Source: Campylobacterota bacterium
Lineage (GTDB): Bacteria > Campylobacterota > Campylobacteria > Campylobacterales > Thiovulaceae
Assembly (NCBI GenBank): GCA_030152305.1
Contig: JASKOM010000002.1
Coordinates: 62,001 to 126,000 of the forward strand
Length of the DNA: 64,000 nt
Direction of reading: 5' to 3'
In this document: positions 19,816-30,990 of the stretch, one piece after another
How the letters are laid out: each line of letters begins with the position of its first letter
How positions within the stretch are numbered: the stretch's first letter is position 1
Translations under genes and position numbers: made by a program
The notes under the pieces: model-generated
Seen by the model: only the letters and a program-made list of their open reading frames with translations
What the model was told of the DNA's origin: nothing
Database searches by the model: none

Positions 19816-21839
19816 AAAATATTATAAAAATCGCCGTTGTCGGTCAGCCAAATGTTGGCAAAAGCATGTTAATTAATTCATTAAGTAACAGCAATTTAAA
19901 AGTTGGGAATTTTGCTGGTGTTACGGTCGAATTAACAGAAGTTAGAAAAACTTTCGGCGATTATGAATTAATTTTTATTGATTTACCAGGGTCGTATTCA
20001 TTAAAAGATTATACGATTGACGAAAAAGTTACAAGTCAATTTTTAGAAAATGGTGATTTTGATTTAATTTTAAATGTTCTTGATTCGACTCATCTTGAGA
20101 AAAATTTATATTTAACGGCTCAACTTTTGGAATTTCCAAAAAAAATGGTTATGGCTCTGAACCTCATCGACGATGCTGAATCTCGAAAAATAGAAATCGA
20201 TTCTCAACAGCTTTCGAAGTTATTAAATATTCGTGTTGTGAAAACTTCGGCAAAACAGATGCGGGGACAAAATGAGCTTTTGAATTCGATAATTTCGACT
20301 TTTAATGAAGATTTGCGAGAATCGAAATTGCAATTTTCTGAACCAATCGAAGAAGAATTAAAAAATATTTCTGAAACTTTGCAAATATTAAAACGGGATA
20401 ATTCGAGATATGAGTCGTTGAAATTATTACGGGGTAAAAAAATTGATCGCGAACTTGCAGGAGTTCTTGTTTCGGCTTCTCGACATCTTGAAGTTCATTA
20501 TAAAACGGATGATATCGATGAAATTTTTTCTGAAGAACGAATCGCAATTGCTGGAGGAATTTCTCTCGAAGTTTTAACAAAACAGATCGATAAAAATAAA
20601 AGCTTGACCGAAAAAATAGATGAAATATTAATTCATAAACTTTTGGGATTGCCTATATTTTTAGTTTTAATTTGGTCTCTTTTTCAGCTAACTTTTGAAT
20701 TAGGTTCAATTCCGATGGATTTAATTGATAATTCAGTCGGAGCTTTTGGCGAATATGTTGGTTCGTTTATTAATCACGATGAGGTCAAATCGCTTGTCGT
20801 CGATGGAATTATCAGCGGTGTTGGAGCAGTTTTATTATTTTTGCCAAATATAATTATTTTGTTTTTCGGAATTTCGCTTCTTGAAACAACAGGCTATATG
20901 AGTCGAGTGGCTTTTTTATTAGACGGGTTTTTTCATAGATTTGGTCTTCACGGAAAATCGTTTATTCCGCTTGTTACAGGTTTTGGTTGTTCGATTCCAG
21001 CTTATATGTCAGCGAGAACTCTCAAAAATGAACGAGATCGAATTTTAACGATGTTTATAATTGGTTTTATGAGTTGTGGAGCAAAATTACCAGTTTATGT
21101 ATTATTTATTTCGGCATTTTTTAACGGCGAACAGGCAGGAAATATATTATTTGCGATTTATATTCTTGGTGCAATTCTCGGATTAATCGGTGCAAAAATA
21201 TTAAGAAAATTTATTTTTCAAGGTGAAGATGAACCGTTTATTATGGAACTTCCGACTTATCGATTGCCAACTGTTAAACTTTTGTGGCACACGGTTTATA
21301 TTCAAGCATTAATGTATTTAAAAAAAGCAGGAACTTTTATTTTAATCGCTTCGATGATAATTTGGTTTGCGAGTAATTATCCAAAAGTTAGCGAAAATAT
21401 TATCTTAGAAAATAATATTAGTTCTGAACATATTAAAAAATTCGAACTTGAAAATAGCTATCTTGGAATTGCGGGAAAAACTTTTCAGCCTATTTTTCAA
21501 CCAATTGGTTTTGATTGGCAATTAACAGTTTCGTTATTTACGGGAGTTGCAGCGAAAGAGGTCGTTGTTGCAACATTAGGAGTTTTATATTCAGTTGGCG
21601 ATGAGGTTGATGAAACTTCTGAAAGTTTGCAAAAACAATTACAAGAATCTATTCCATTTGAAACAGCGATGGCATTTTTAATATTTGTCATGATTTATAT
21701 GCCATGTTTTGCCGCTTCAATTGTTTTTATTCGAGAAACAGGCAAAAAAATATATTTTATATATTTATTAATTTTTACAACGATTACAGCATATTTATCA
21801 AGTTTATTAGCTTTTTATCTAGCTAGTTTAATTAAATAA
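19812..21839 (+). CDS. feoB: Ferrous iron transporter FeoB
   Basis: GQPNVGKSMLINSLS, VGNFAGVTVE, DLPGSYSL, GFGCSIPAYMSARTL. Confidence 0.97.
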   Translation: MKNIIKIAVVGQPNVGKSMLINSLSNSNLKVGNFAGVTVELTEVRKTFGDYELIFIDLPGSYSLKDYTIDEKVTSQFLENGDFDLILNVLDSTHLEKNLYLTAQLLEFPKKMVMALNLIDDAESRKIEIDSQQLSKLLNIRVVKTSAKQMRGQNELLNSIISTFNEDLRESKLQFSEPIEEELKNISETLQILKRDNSRYESLKLLRGKKIDRELAGVLVSASRHLEVHYKTDDIDEIFSEERIAIAGGISLEVLTKQIDKNKSLTEKIDEILIHKLLGLPIFLVLIWSLFQLTFELGSIPMDLIDNSVGAFGEYVGSFINHDEVKSLVVDGIISGVGAVLLFLPNIIILFFGISLLETTGYMSRVAFLLDGFFHRFGLHGKSFIPLVTGFGCSIPAYMSARTLKNERDRILTMFIIGFMSCGAKLPVYVLFISAFFNGEQAGNILFAIYILGAILGLIGAKILRKFIFQGEDEPFIMELPTYRLPTVKLLWHTVYIQALMYLKKAGTFILIASMIIWFASNYPKVSENIILENNISSEHIKKFELENSYLGIAGKTFQPIFQPIGFDWQLTVSLFTGVAAKEVVVATLGVLYSVGDEVDETSESLQKQLQESIPFETAMAFLIFVMIYMPCFAASIVFIRETGKKIYFIYLLIFTTITAYLSSLLAFYLASLIK

Positions 21840-21852
21840 TTTTATTTTCGTC

Positions 21853-21888
21853 ATCCCGAAACGATGCTTTTGTAACTTGTTTCGGGAT
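21853..21888. repeat. REP-like / terminator-like hairpin
   Basis: atcccgaaac ... gtttcgggat after feoB. Confidence 0.65.
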
Positions 21889-21968
21889 TTAATCAAAATA
21901 GAACTTTCGTAAATATTAATTAATGAGAGTTCTATTCCGTTCCGAATTTTCATAAAGGAGGAACGAAC

Positions 21969-23306
21969 CTGTCCGTTAAATATTTAAAAACTATTTTGTT
22001 TGGGTATATATTAATCACTTTATTTGGTGGAATAACTTTATACTTACCTGTTAGTAACTCGGTAAATTTATCGTTTATCGATTCTCTTTTTACTTCAACT
22101 TCTGCAACTTGTGTAACTGGATTAATAGTTACAAGCACTCCAAACTCTTTTACTTTTTTCGGCGAAGCTGTTATTTTAACTTTAATTCAAATTGGTGGTT
22201 TAGGTTATATGGCAATTATGGGTATATTTGTTCTTTTATTGCGAGATAGTTTGTCGATTCATGAAAGACGAATGGTAAAAGAATCTATGGATTTACCAAC
22301 TCTTGATATTAAAACTGTTATATATAAAATTATCGCTTTGATATTTATTGTTGAATTAATTGGTGCAATTATTTTAACTTTTGAATTTTATAATCACGGT
22401 GAATATAATTGGAAATCAGCAATTTGGTTTGGCATTTTTCATTCGATTAGTGCTTTTAATAATGCTGGTTTTTCTCTTTTTGATCCAAATATGATCGGCT
22501 ATCAATCAAATGCAACAGTTTTAATAACTTTATCTTTTTTAATTATTATTGGTGGTTTAGGCTATTTTGTTCTTGTTGAAATTTTTGAGAAAAAAAGAAT
22601 GTTTTGGAGATATAGTCTTCATTCAAAAATTATGATTTATGGCTCGATTATTTTAATTTTATTAGGAGCTTTTTTATTTTTATCACTTGAATGGAATAAT
22701 CCAAAAACAATTGGAGCTATGAGTTGGGAAGATAAAATATTAAATGGCTTATTTTTATCTGTCAATTTTAGAACAAGCGGGTTTAATAGTATTGACTTTA
22801 GCGGATTGAAAGAATCTTCGCTGTTTTTCTCAACAGCTTTCATGTTAATTGGTGGCGGTCAAGGTGGAACAGCAGGAGGAATTAAAGTTACAACAATTGC
22901 AGTTTTAATAATCGCTTCGTTTTATTTTTTAAATTCACATAATCAAAAACCAAGTATTTTTAAAAGATCTATCGAACAAGAAACAATTAATAAATCAATA
23001 GCAATTATTATGTTTGCCTCTTTTTTCGTTTTTAGTTCTACATTGCTATTAGTTGAAACACAAAATAAAGATATAAGTTTGTTAAAAATTTTATTTGAAG
23101 TTGCTTCAGCTTTTGGAACTGTTGGTTTATCTGTCGGAAATGGTGATATTGCAAGTTTATCAGAAAAATTTAATGATTTTGGCAAAAGTATAATTATTTT
23201 ATTAATGTTAGCTGGTAGAGTTGGGGTTTTTGCTTTCACTTTTGTTTTGATGGGAAAAACAGAACAAAAACATTTTAATTATCCTGTTGGAAAGGTAATA
23301 ATATGA
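21969..23306 (+). CDS. ktrB: TrkH/KtrB family potassium uptake protein
   Basis: DSLFTSTSATCVTGLIV, GGLGYMA, FHSISAFNNAGFSLF, NFRTSGFNS. Track start is TTG 21996; a CTG at 21969 lies behind AGGAGG and may be the true start. Confidence 0.85.
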   Translation: MSVKYLKTILFGYILITLFGGITLYLPVSNSVNLSFIDSLFTSTSATCVTGLIVTSTPNSFTFFGEAVILTLIQIGGLGYMAIMGIFVLLLRDSLSIHERRMVKESMDLPTLDIKTVIYKIIALIFIVELIGAIILTFEFYNHGEYNWKSAIWFGIFHSISAFNNAGFSLFDPNMIGYQSNATVLITLSFLIIIGGLGYFVLVEIFEKKRMFWRYSLHSKIMIYGSIILILLGAFLFLSLEWNNPKTIGAMSWEDKILNGLFLSVNFRTSGFNSIDFSGLKESSLFFSTAFMLIGGGQGGTAGGIKVTTIAVLIIASFYFLNSHNQKPSIFKRSIEQETINKSIAIIMFASFFVFSSTLLLVETQNKDISLLKILFEVASAFGTVGLSVGNGDIASLSEKFNDFGKSIIILLMLAGRVGVFAFTFVLMGKTEQKHFNYPVGKVII

Positions 23307-23953
23307 AAACAATCGGAATTATAGGCTTAGGAAAATTTGGCTTTCAAATAGCTGAATCTTTATCGAAATTAAATGACATCGCTCTTATCGTCGCTGATCA
23401 AGATGAAAAAATTGTTCAAGAAATTAGCGAATTTGTGGAAAATGCTTTTGTCGTTGATAGCACAAATAAACATGCTTTAAAAGAAATAGGCATATTTGAA
23501 CTTGATACTGTAATTGTTAGCATTGGCGATAATCTTGAAGCTAGTATTTTAACTGTTATGGCTGTAAAAGAATTAAACAATAAACATGTTATAGCAAAGG
23601 CTTTTAATCAAGTTCATGGGCAAATATTATCAAAACTAGGAGTTCTTGAAGTTATTTATCCAGAAAAAATAGCTGGAAAAATTCTTGTTAATAGACTTGT
23701 TACTGATATCACAGTGTCTGAAATAGACATTAGCAACTCGCTTAAAATTATGAAAGTTTTAGCAAAAGAAAAGTTAATTGGCAAAACAGTCATGGACATT
23801 GAAAACACATACAAAAATATTAAAATCGTAGCTATAAAACATGTAAATGATTGGATTATAAATATCGAAGCATTGCGAATTATTCAAGATAACGATTTTA
23901 TCGCATTTCTTGGAGACAAAGAATTTTTAAAAGTTTTGAGTAAAGATATGTAA
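23303..23953 (+). CDS. ktrA: TrkA/KtrA family potassium channel regulatory subunit
   Basis: GIIGLGKFGFQIAESL Rossmann motif plus C-terminal RCK-like domain. Confidence 0.9.
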   Translation: MKTIGIIGLGKFGFQIAESLSKLNDIALIVADQDEKIVQEISEFVENAFVVDSTNKHALKEIGIFELDTVIVSIGDNLEASILTVMAVKELNNKHVIAKAFNQVHGQILSKLGVLEVIYPEKIAGKILVNRLVTDITVSEIDISNSLKIMKVLAKEKLIGKTVMDIENTYKNIKIVAIKHVNDWIINIEALRIIQDNDFIAFLGDKEFLKVLSKDM

Positions 23954-23963
23954 AAAAAGATTA

Positions 23964-24009
23964 TACACCTCATCTATTATATACACAATATGTTAAACGA
24001 TGAGGTGTA
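23964..24009. terminator. Hairpin built from an inverted pair of GATGAGGT motifs
   Basis: TACACCTCATC / GATGAGGTGTA perfect 11-bp stem between converging ktrA and guaA. Confidence 0.85.
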
Positions 24010-24056
24010 GATTTTAAAATTTTGACATCAATCTAGTTTAATAATTAATGAAATAA

Positions 24057-25601
24057 TTATTCCCATTCGATAGTAGCAGGTGGTTTTGAGCTGATGTCAT
24101 AAACAACTCGATTGATTCCATCAACTTCGTTAATTATTCTTCGGCTGATTCGTTCGAGTAAATCATGTGGCAAATGTGCAAATGTTGCGGTCATTCCGTC
24201 GCTTGATTCAACTGCTCTAATTGCAACAGTATTTTCATAAGTTCGGTTATCGCCTTGAACTCCAACACTTTTGACATTTAATAAAACAGCAAACGATTGC
24301 CATAATTTTTTATAATATCCAGCACTTTTGATTTCTTCTAATAAAATCGCATCGGCTCGTCTAACAAGATGTAACGATTCTTCATTTACTTCGCCAAGAA
24401 TTCTAATTGCTAATCCCGGACCTGGAAATGGCTGACGATGAACAAGTGATTTTGGAAGTCCAAGTTCAACACCAAGAATTCGAACCTCATCTTTAAATAA
24501 TTCTCGCAATGGTTCAATTAATTTCAAATTCATTTTGTCAGGCAAACCGCCAACATTATGATGAGATTTAATCGTTTTGCTTGGACCTTTAACAGAAACA
24601 CTTTCGATAACATCAGGATAAAGTGTTCCTTGAGCAAGAAATTTTAAACCATCGTGTTTTTTAGCTTCGTCGTCAAATAATTCAATAAATACTCGACCGA
24701 TAATTTTTCGTTTTTGTTCAGGTTCTGTAATACCAGCGAGAGCATCTAAAAATCGTTTTCGACCATCAACAACAACAAGAGGAACTTTTAATATATTTTT
24801 AAAAGTATGTTCGACGGCTTCTTTTTCACCTTCTCGTAAAAGACCATTATCAACAAAAACAGGAACAAGTTGATTACCGATTGCTTCGTATAAAAGAGCT
24901 GTAACAACCGAAGAATCGACACCGCCAGAAAGAGCTGATAAAACTTTTCCGTTGCCAACATTTGATCTAATTAAATTAATCTGTTCTTTCGAGAAATGTC
25001 CCATGTTCCATTTGTCTTTAACTCCGCATATTTTTTTTGCAAAGTTTCGAAGCATTAAATAGCCCTCTTCAGAATGTTTAACTTCAGGATGAAATTGAAG
25101 AGCATATATATTTTTTTCTCGATTTCCGATTCCAGCATATGGAGAATTTTCTGTATATGCAATTGGTTCAAAACCGTCAGGAAGTTTTTCGACTCTGTCG
25201 CCGTGGCTCATCCAAGCAATAGATCCAAGATCGCAACCATTAAATAATGGCGAATCGATATTTTCATAAAAATTAAGTTCTGATTTGCCATATTCATGTT
25301 TTGAAGCTCTCATGACTTCACCGCCAAAATCAACAGCAATTCTTTGCATTCCGTAGCAAATTCCCAAAATTGGAAGATTTAAATTATAAATTTCCAAATT
25401 AACGGCAAAGCTATCTTTGTCATAAACGGAAGCTGGACCGCCACTAAAGATAATCCCTTTTGGAGATTTTGCTAAGATTTTTTCAATACTTTCGTTATAT
25501 GGCACGATTTCACAATAAACTTCTTCTTCTCGTAATCGTCTAGCGATAAGTTGAGTATATTGACTACCGAAATCTAAAATAATAATATCTGCTTTAGTCA
25601 C
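24057..25601 (-). CDS. guaA: GMP synthase (glutamine-hydrolysing)
   Basis: [24 protein letters not shown]-terminal KPPATIEWE. Confidence 0.98.
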   Translation of the reverse strand: MTKADIIILDFGSQYTQLIARRLREEEVYCEIVPYNESIEKILAKSPKGIIFSGGPASVYDKDSFAVNLEIYNLNLPILGICYGMQRIAVDFGGEVMRASKHEYGKSELNFYENIDSPLFNGCDLGSIAWMSHGDRVEKLPDGFEPIAYTENSPYAGIGNREKNIYALQFHPEVKHSEEGYLMLRNFAKKICGVKDKWNMGHFSKEQINLIRSNVGNGKVLSALSGGVDSSVVTALLYEAIGNQLVPVFVDNGLLREGEKEAVEHTFKNILKVPLVVVDGRKRFLDALAGITEPEQKRKIIGRVFIELFDDEAKKHDGLKFLAQGTLYPDVIESVSVKGPSKTIKSHHNVGGLPDKMNLKLIEPLRELFKDEVRILGVELGLPKSLVHRQPFPGPGLAIRILGEVNEESLHLVRRADAILLEEIKSAGYYKKLWQSFAVLLNVKSVGVQGDNRTYENTVAIRAVESSDGMTATFAHLPHDLLERISRRIINEVDGINRVVYDISSKPPATIEWE

Positions 25602-25731
25602 AATAGTTATCCTAATATATTTGCTTTTTTTGATTGTTTAATTATTGAAATTATTCAATAAACAAAAATGTATTATGATCATATCATTTTTGTTTATGAA
25701 AGCTGAAGTGAAAATGCGAAAACTATTTTTA

Positions 25732-27696
25732 TTATTTAATATCGCTTTCTGTTTTAAACACAAGCATTTTTCCATTTAATTCACTCATTGAATCATTTAA
25801 ATTTTTCGCAACATTTTCTAATTTTGCAGATGTTTCATCGTTTTTGTCTGTAATTTTATACATTGCTCGAATATTATTTGATAATTCATCAACAAGTTTA
25901 AGAATCGTTTCGGCACTAATTTTTGATATTCCTGAAGATCTAACTGTATGTTCTGATGTGCTTAATAAAATATTTGCATCTTTATAAACGGCTGTAATTT
26001 CGCCTGAAATACTTGAAATGCTATTTGAGTTCGAAAGTATTTTTCTGCCTAATTCTTTTACACTGTCTGACAATTCAGCAATTCTATTATTAATTTGACC
26101 AAGAGCCTCTTGAGTTTTAATTGATAACACATGAATTTCTTCAGCAACAACACGGAAACCTAAACCATGAATTCCAGCTCGTGAAGCCTCAATTGAAGCA
26201 TTTAATGCTAATAAATTAGTTTGTTCAGAAATACTATCAATTAATTCTGTGATAATAGTTACTTTTTTAACTTCGTTACCTAAATTTAAAATTTCGGATG
26301 CTAATTGTTCTTCGTTTTTACCTATCAACGACATTTGTCTATTAATCGCTGTTAATTTAGCAAGAATTCCAGAAATTAATTTAGCTTCTTGCATAATTGC
26401 CCTTAATGTATCCTCCGAATTTGATTGAGTTCCCATTGCTTGAGTTTTAACTTTTGACGATAAACTGTCAACATATGTTAATTCTCGTCGTTGATTTTGT
26501 GAAATTTCATGTAATGCAATTGATAAAGAATGAGCTGTATTTCCATAAGAAATAGTTGTTTTTGCACTAATTTTTATTTCATCGATGAGGTTCATTGTTA
26601 AAGCAATAAATCTATTAATACTTTCACTTGCTAAACCTACCTCATCTCTATGTTTAACTTTTAATCTTTGAGTTAAATCTCCGCCTGTATCACCAGTTGT
26701 TAAACCGTCAAGAACATTAATAAATTCTTTTAACTGTTTTAATGACATGTTTAAAACGACAATCATTAAAATAGAAGCAATAATCATAACAGCTGATATT
26801 AAAACAATAAAATTAGTAATTTGAGATCTGTTTTCAGCCTGTTTTTCTGAAAGATCTTCAAATAATGTAATGTATCCAACACTGTTATCTAAAAAGTCAT
26901 AAATCGAGAACGAATACGAAGCTACATTGCTGCTGTTAATAACTGTTCTATCAAGAGTAATTCGCGACATGTCTTTTGTCTGTTTCATTGCATTTTCATT
27001 TGAATATTCATAATAAATTACTTCATCTTTTTTAATATCAGTTGGGAGACCTTTAAATCGTTTAGCTCCATCAAAAACGGATTTTTTAATACCGATCGAA
27101 TAATCAACATGAAATAATTTTGCTGTGTCATCAATAATAGATTTCAATCCGCCACCGAATTCAACACTTCCAATATGTTTATTTTCAGCATTAAATACAG
27201 GAAGAACAACTCTTAAGCCTGGACCGCCTCGTCCAACTTCGATTCCAATTGCAGGTTTTACATTTTTATTCGTATAAACGACTGTGCTTCTAAAACTTGA
27301 TAAATCATCACCAAATTTTGAAGGTTCATGTAATCTAAAAAAAGTCAAAGCAGGAGCTGTATGAAATTGAACTTGTTCAATATTATAAATTGGCAATAAT
27401 TTTTCTTTAAATAACGGCAATAAATATTTACCTAAAGCTTCTCGATCTCGTTTTTCAAAAGTTTCGATGACATATTTATCATTCATCAAACTTTCCAAAG
27501 CCATTTTTAAATTATTAGCTTGACTTTTTGACGATGAATAAAACAGATCTTTAAATTTCAAAAAGTTAGATTCTGTTGCGATAACAAGTTCATCTTTTCC
27601 TTTTTGATAATTCAATACAACTATTACAGTTGCAATAAGTATAAAAGACAAGATTACATTAGAAATAATCTTAAACTTTATAGAAAATGAGCCCAA
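25732..27696 (-). CDS. Methyl-accepting chemotaxis protein with periplasmic Cache-like sensor
   Basis: TM-sensor-TM-HAMP then SEQTNLLALNASIEASRAGIHGLGFRVVAEEIHVLS. Confidence 0.95.
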   Translation of the reverse strand: MGSFSIKFKIISNVILSFILIATVIVVLNYQKGKDELVIATESNFLKFKDLFYSSSKSQANNLKMALESLMNDKYVIETFEKRDREALGKYLLPLFKEKLLPIYNIEQVQFHTAPALTFFRLHEPSKFGDDLSSFRSTVVYTNKNVKPAIGIEVGRGGPGLRVVLPVFNAENKHIGSVEFGGGLKSIIDDTAKLFHVDYSIGIKKSVFDGAKRFKGLPTDIKKDEVIYYEYSNENAMKQTKDMSRITLDRTVINSSNVASYSFSIYDFLDNSVGYITLFEDLSEKQAENRSQITNFIVLISAVMIIASILMIVVLNMSLKQLKEFINVLDGLTTGDTGGDLTQRLKVKHRDEVGLASESINRFIALTMNLIDEIKISAKTTISYGNTAHSLSIALHEISQNQRRELTYVDSLSSKVKTQAMGTQSNSEDTLRAIMQEAKLISGILAKLTAINRQMSLIGKNEEQLASEILNLGNEVKKVTIITELIDSISEQTNLLALNASIEASRAGIHGLGFRVVAEEIHVLSIKTQEALGQINNRIAELSDSVKELGRKILSNSNSISSISGEITAVYKDANILLSTSEHTVRSSGISKISAETILKLVDELSNNIRAMYKITDKNDETSAKLENVAKNLNDSMSELNGKMLVFKTESDIK

Positions 27697-27765
27697 AGTC
27701 TCTCCTTATATTTTTTATTATAATTCCGCAATATCACATATTTTAAATAAAAAAGGACAAATATT

Positions 27766-28131
27766 TTGGATACTTTGCCACATGACATAGAACCAATTGT
27801 CTCAATAATAGAATCTTCACTCTATTATTTTATTTTAACTGTTATTATTGGAGTTATCTTTCTATATTTTACTATGAAATTTTTATTAAATAATATAAAT
27901 TTCAAAAATAATCATAAAATTATGCTTGATTGGAATAATTCTAAGGATACAGCTTATAAAATCACAGAACTTGGTAGAAAATTAGCAACAACTGAACGAA
28001 GCGAGAAACTTTTTGCTGAACTTCAGATTTCTCTCGAAGATTATAAATATCGAACAAATGTTCCAAATAATATCAGCGATGAGGTGCGAGGCAAATTTAA
28101 TATTTTTTTAGAGGTTGCAAAAAGTGAATGA
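27766..28131 (+). CDS. DUF4381-like small membrane protein
   Basis: N-terminal TM, immediately upstream of the VWA gene. Confidence 0.5.
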   Translation: MDTLPHDIEPIVSIIESSLYYFILTVIIGVIFLYFTMKFLLNNINFKNNHKIMLDWNNSKDTAYKITELGRKLATTERSEKLFAELQISLEDYKYRTNVPNNISDEVRGKFNIFLEVAKSE

Positions 28132-29044
28132 ACTAAATTTTTTATATCCAGAAACATTTTTAATATTAATAATATTTTTAATATGTTCTAAATTTTGCCA
28201 ACCAAAAAGTGGAGCATTAATTTTCCCAACTTTTAAATTTATAAACAGTTCAAAATCGTTAATAAATAAAAACTGGATGGCTATTTTTAAATGGTTATCG
28301 ATAATTTTTATAATTATTGCGATAGCTTCACCGTATAAAACAATAATTCATAAAATTGATCCAAAAGTTGGTTTAAATATTGCTCTTGTTTTAGATACTA
28401 GCGATTCAATGAGAGCAGGTGGTTTTAACGAATTAAATCCGTTATTAAATCGTTTTGAAGTTGTAAAAACTATCGTTAATAATTTTATTGCAAAACGACT
28501 TAACGATAATATCGGGCTTATTGTTTTCGGATCATATTCGTTTATTGCTTCTCCTTTGACTTTTGATCGAAACACTCTTCAAGAAATCGTTGGCAACATG
28601 AATATTGGAATTGCAGGAAAATCAACAGCTTTATACGATGCAATTGGACAAACAGTTTCGTTATTAAAAAATGAAGAAAACGGAACAAATATAGCAATAT
28701 TATTAACTGACGGAATAAACACAGCTGGAAATATTTCAATTAATGAGGCTATTAAATTAGCACAAAAATATAAAATTAAAATTTATACAATTGGAATTGG
28801 TCGAGAAGGTGAAATTAATCCATATGAACTAGAAGATATTGCACTTTCAACTGGTGGAAAACCATTTATAGCTAAAAGTAATCGCGAACTTGAAGAAATT
28901 TATAATTTAATTGATCAATTAGAAAAACGAGAAATAAAAGATCGCGAACATGAAATAAAAGAATATTTTTATTTTTATCCGTTAATTTTATCGTTAATAT
29001 TTTTGACATTAACAATTTTAATAAAAAATCGTAACGAATTTTAA
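28115..29044 (+). CDS. BatA-like VWA domain protein
   Basis: MIDAS LVLDTSDSM, N- and C-terminal TM segments; likely start GTG near 28125. Confidence 0.88.
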   Translation: MQKVNELNFLYPETFLILIIFLICSKFCQPKSGALIFPTFKFINSSKSLINKNWMAIFKWLSIIFIIIAIASPYKTIIHKIDPKVGLNIALVLDTSDSMRAGGFNELNPLLNRFEVVKTIVNNFIAKRLNDNIGLIVFGSYSFIASPLTFDRNTLQEIVGNMNIGIAGKSTALYDAIGQTVSLLKNEENGTNIAILLTDGINTAGNISINEAIKLAQKYKIKIYTIGIGREGEINPYELEDIALSTGGKPFIAKSNRELEEIYNLIDQLEKREIKDREHEIKEYFYFYPLILSLIFLTLTILIKNRNEF

Positions 29045-29050
29045 TAAATT

Positions 29051-29090
29051 AGATCCCGAAATGAATTCGGGATGACAGGTTTCGGGATGA
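29051..29090. repeat. REP-like palindromes
   Basis: agatcccgaaatgaattcgggatgacaggtttcgggatga. Confidence 0.7.
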
Positions 29091-29143
29091 TTGTTTTGTT
29101 ATTTTGTTAAAATTTGATTTCATAAATAAAAAGGAGTATTTTT

Positions 29144-30730
29144 ATGAATAATATTTATTCTCGGTTAATAATTATTTTGTTTTTTAGTTTTGGTTTTTTA
29201 TTCGGTGGCAGTTTTGATAATAGCGATCGTGCTGTTAAACGAGTTTATGAAACTGAATCGCGATATGCTCTTGTTATTGGCAATAATAATTATTCGAATT
29301 TAAGCACATTAAAAAATGCCGTTAATGATAGTCGCGATATTGCAAATGCTTTAAAAGATGTCGGTTTTGATGTTATCGAATTAACCAATGTTTCTCGTTC
29401 TGAAATGCTTTCGGGTTTAAAGCGATTCACGAATAAATTATCATCTAATGGTGGAGTTGGCATGGTTTTTTATTCTGGGCATGGAATCGAAACTGGCGGA
29501 GTTAATTATCTTGTTCCGATTGATGCCAATATCGAAGATAAATATGATATTCGAAATAGTTCCCTTTCTCTTGATGAGGTTCTTTCTCGTCTTGAATCGG
29601 CTGGAAATAGATTGAATATCGTTGTTCTTGATGCTTGTCGAAATGATCCTTTCACGAATCGATCGGTTGCTAAACGAGTTATTGGTGAAAATCGCGGTCT
29701 TGTTCAACCGCCAGAAGCAAAAGGAATTTATATCGCATATTCGGCAAGTGCTGGAAAAACCGCTTCGGACGGAACAGGTGGAAATGGAACTTTTACAAAA
29801 CATCTTTTAAAAAATATAAAAAGCGGGTTACCTCTTAACGATGTTTTTAAATTTACTCGAGTCGCTGTTCAAAAAGAGACTGCTGGAGAACAGACACCTG
29901 CAAGTTATGATATGACCGTCGGCGAATTTTTCTTTAAGTTGCCAACAAATATAAATAATAAAGTTGAGTCGATTTCAACTTATTCGGTTGAAGATGTTAA
30001 ACGAACAGAATATTATTTGACTGTTGATAAAACTCCATTTGATAGCAAAATTACAATTGAAAATACGAATAAAAAATATATCGATAATATTTTATTGCCA
30101 AAAGCTAATTATTCGCTTTTAATTGAACGAAACGGCTATTTATCAAAACGAATAAAAATAGATTTGCAAAATGATTTAAATATCGATGTTGCACTTGAAA
30201 AAATAGTTGAACCTGTTAAGCAAAAAGTTAAAACTGAAAGCTCTTTAAACAGTTCAAGATTCACAATTCGTTCAGCAACTTTTATTGATAACAAAACTGG
30301 TTATATGTGGGAAAAACCGAAAATTGTTGGAAATTGGAACTGGGATTCTTTTGATGACCGATATAATTTTTCAAATAAGTATGGCAAAAATTGGAACGAT
30401 GCAAAAAGCTACTGCGAAAATCTAAATCTTGACGGTTACAGCGATTGGAAATTGCCATCGAGAGATGAATTGCACACTTTAATGACAGTTAATTACGGTG
30501 AATATAATTCAGGTTGGCAAACTTGGTTTGATAACAATAAACATAAAAGAAATAATTTTTTATTTGTTCCAGAGGAAATTAGTAATTTTATGGTTCCATG
30601 GATTTGGACAAGAGATATAAGCGAAACTTATAGTTCCAATTCATGGGTTGTTGATTTCAGTTATGGAGGTGGCAGTTGGAATAGTCATACTAGTGATGAT
30701 TATTTCGTGGTTTGTGTCCGAGACCTATGA
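29144..30730 (+). CDS. Caspase-family (C14-like) protease with PEGA-like linker and C-terminal DUF1566 domain
   Basis: YALVIGNNNYSNLSTLKNAVNDSRDI, VFYSGHGIE (His), VVLDACRNDPF (Cys); C-terminal WNDAKSYCENLNLDGYSDWKLPSRDELHTL...VVCVRDL. Confidence 0.92.
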   Translation: MNNIYSRLIIILFFSFGFLFGGSFDNSDRAVKRVYETESRYALVIGNNNYSNLSTLKNAVNDSRDIANALKDVGFDVIELTNVSRSEMLSGLKRFTNKLSSNGGVGMVFYSGHGIETGGVNYLVPIDANIEDKYDIRNSSLSLDEVLSRLESAGNRLNIVVLDACRNDPFTNRSVAKRVIGENRGLVQPPEAKGIYIAYSASAGKTASDGTGGNGTFTKHLLKNIKSGLPLNDVFKFTRVAVQKETAGEQTPASYDMTVGEFFFKLPTNINNKVESISTYSVEDVKRTEYYLTVDKTPFDSKITIENTNKKYIDNILLPKANYSLLIERNGYLSKRIKIDLQNDLNIDVALEKIVEPVKQKVKTESSLNSSRFTIRSATFIDNKTGYMWEKPKIVGNWNWDSFDDRYNFSNKYGKNWNDAKSYCENLNLDGYSDWKLPSRDELHTLMTVNYGEYNSGWQTWFDNNKHKRNNFLFVPEEISNFMVPWIWTRDISETYSSNSWVVDFSYGGGSWNSHTSDDYFVVCVRDL

Positions 30731-30776
30731 AATTTTTGTTTTTTAAATAAAGCTAGAAATTTCGCAGATCTCGTTA

Positions 30777-30990
30777 GACACGGCTTTTTGCCGTGGCTGG
30801 ACCAAACAAAACAAAATCATCTTTTCCCCCGCGACGGCTAGTCGCGGGTCGCAAAAAGTCTGAAAAAACCAATCTTTCATTTTCATTATCGAAACAAACA
30901 ATAATCCATGAAACACAAATTCAACGGAATAATTATCGGAACGGTCGCAGTTATCGGAACAGCCACAGGCTGTTCCCTACGATTGCAATA
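30777..30990. repeat. Cluster of GC-rich perfect hairpins
   Basis: CACGGC-ttttt-GCCGTG; CCCGCGAC-ggcta-GTCGCGGG; GGAACAGCC-aca-GGCTGTTCC. Confidence 0.75.
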
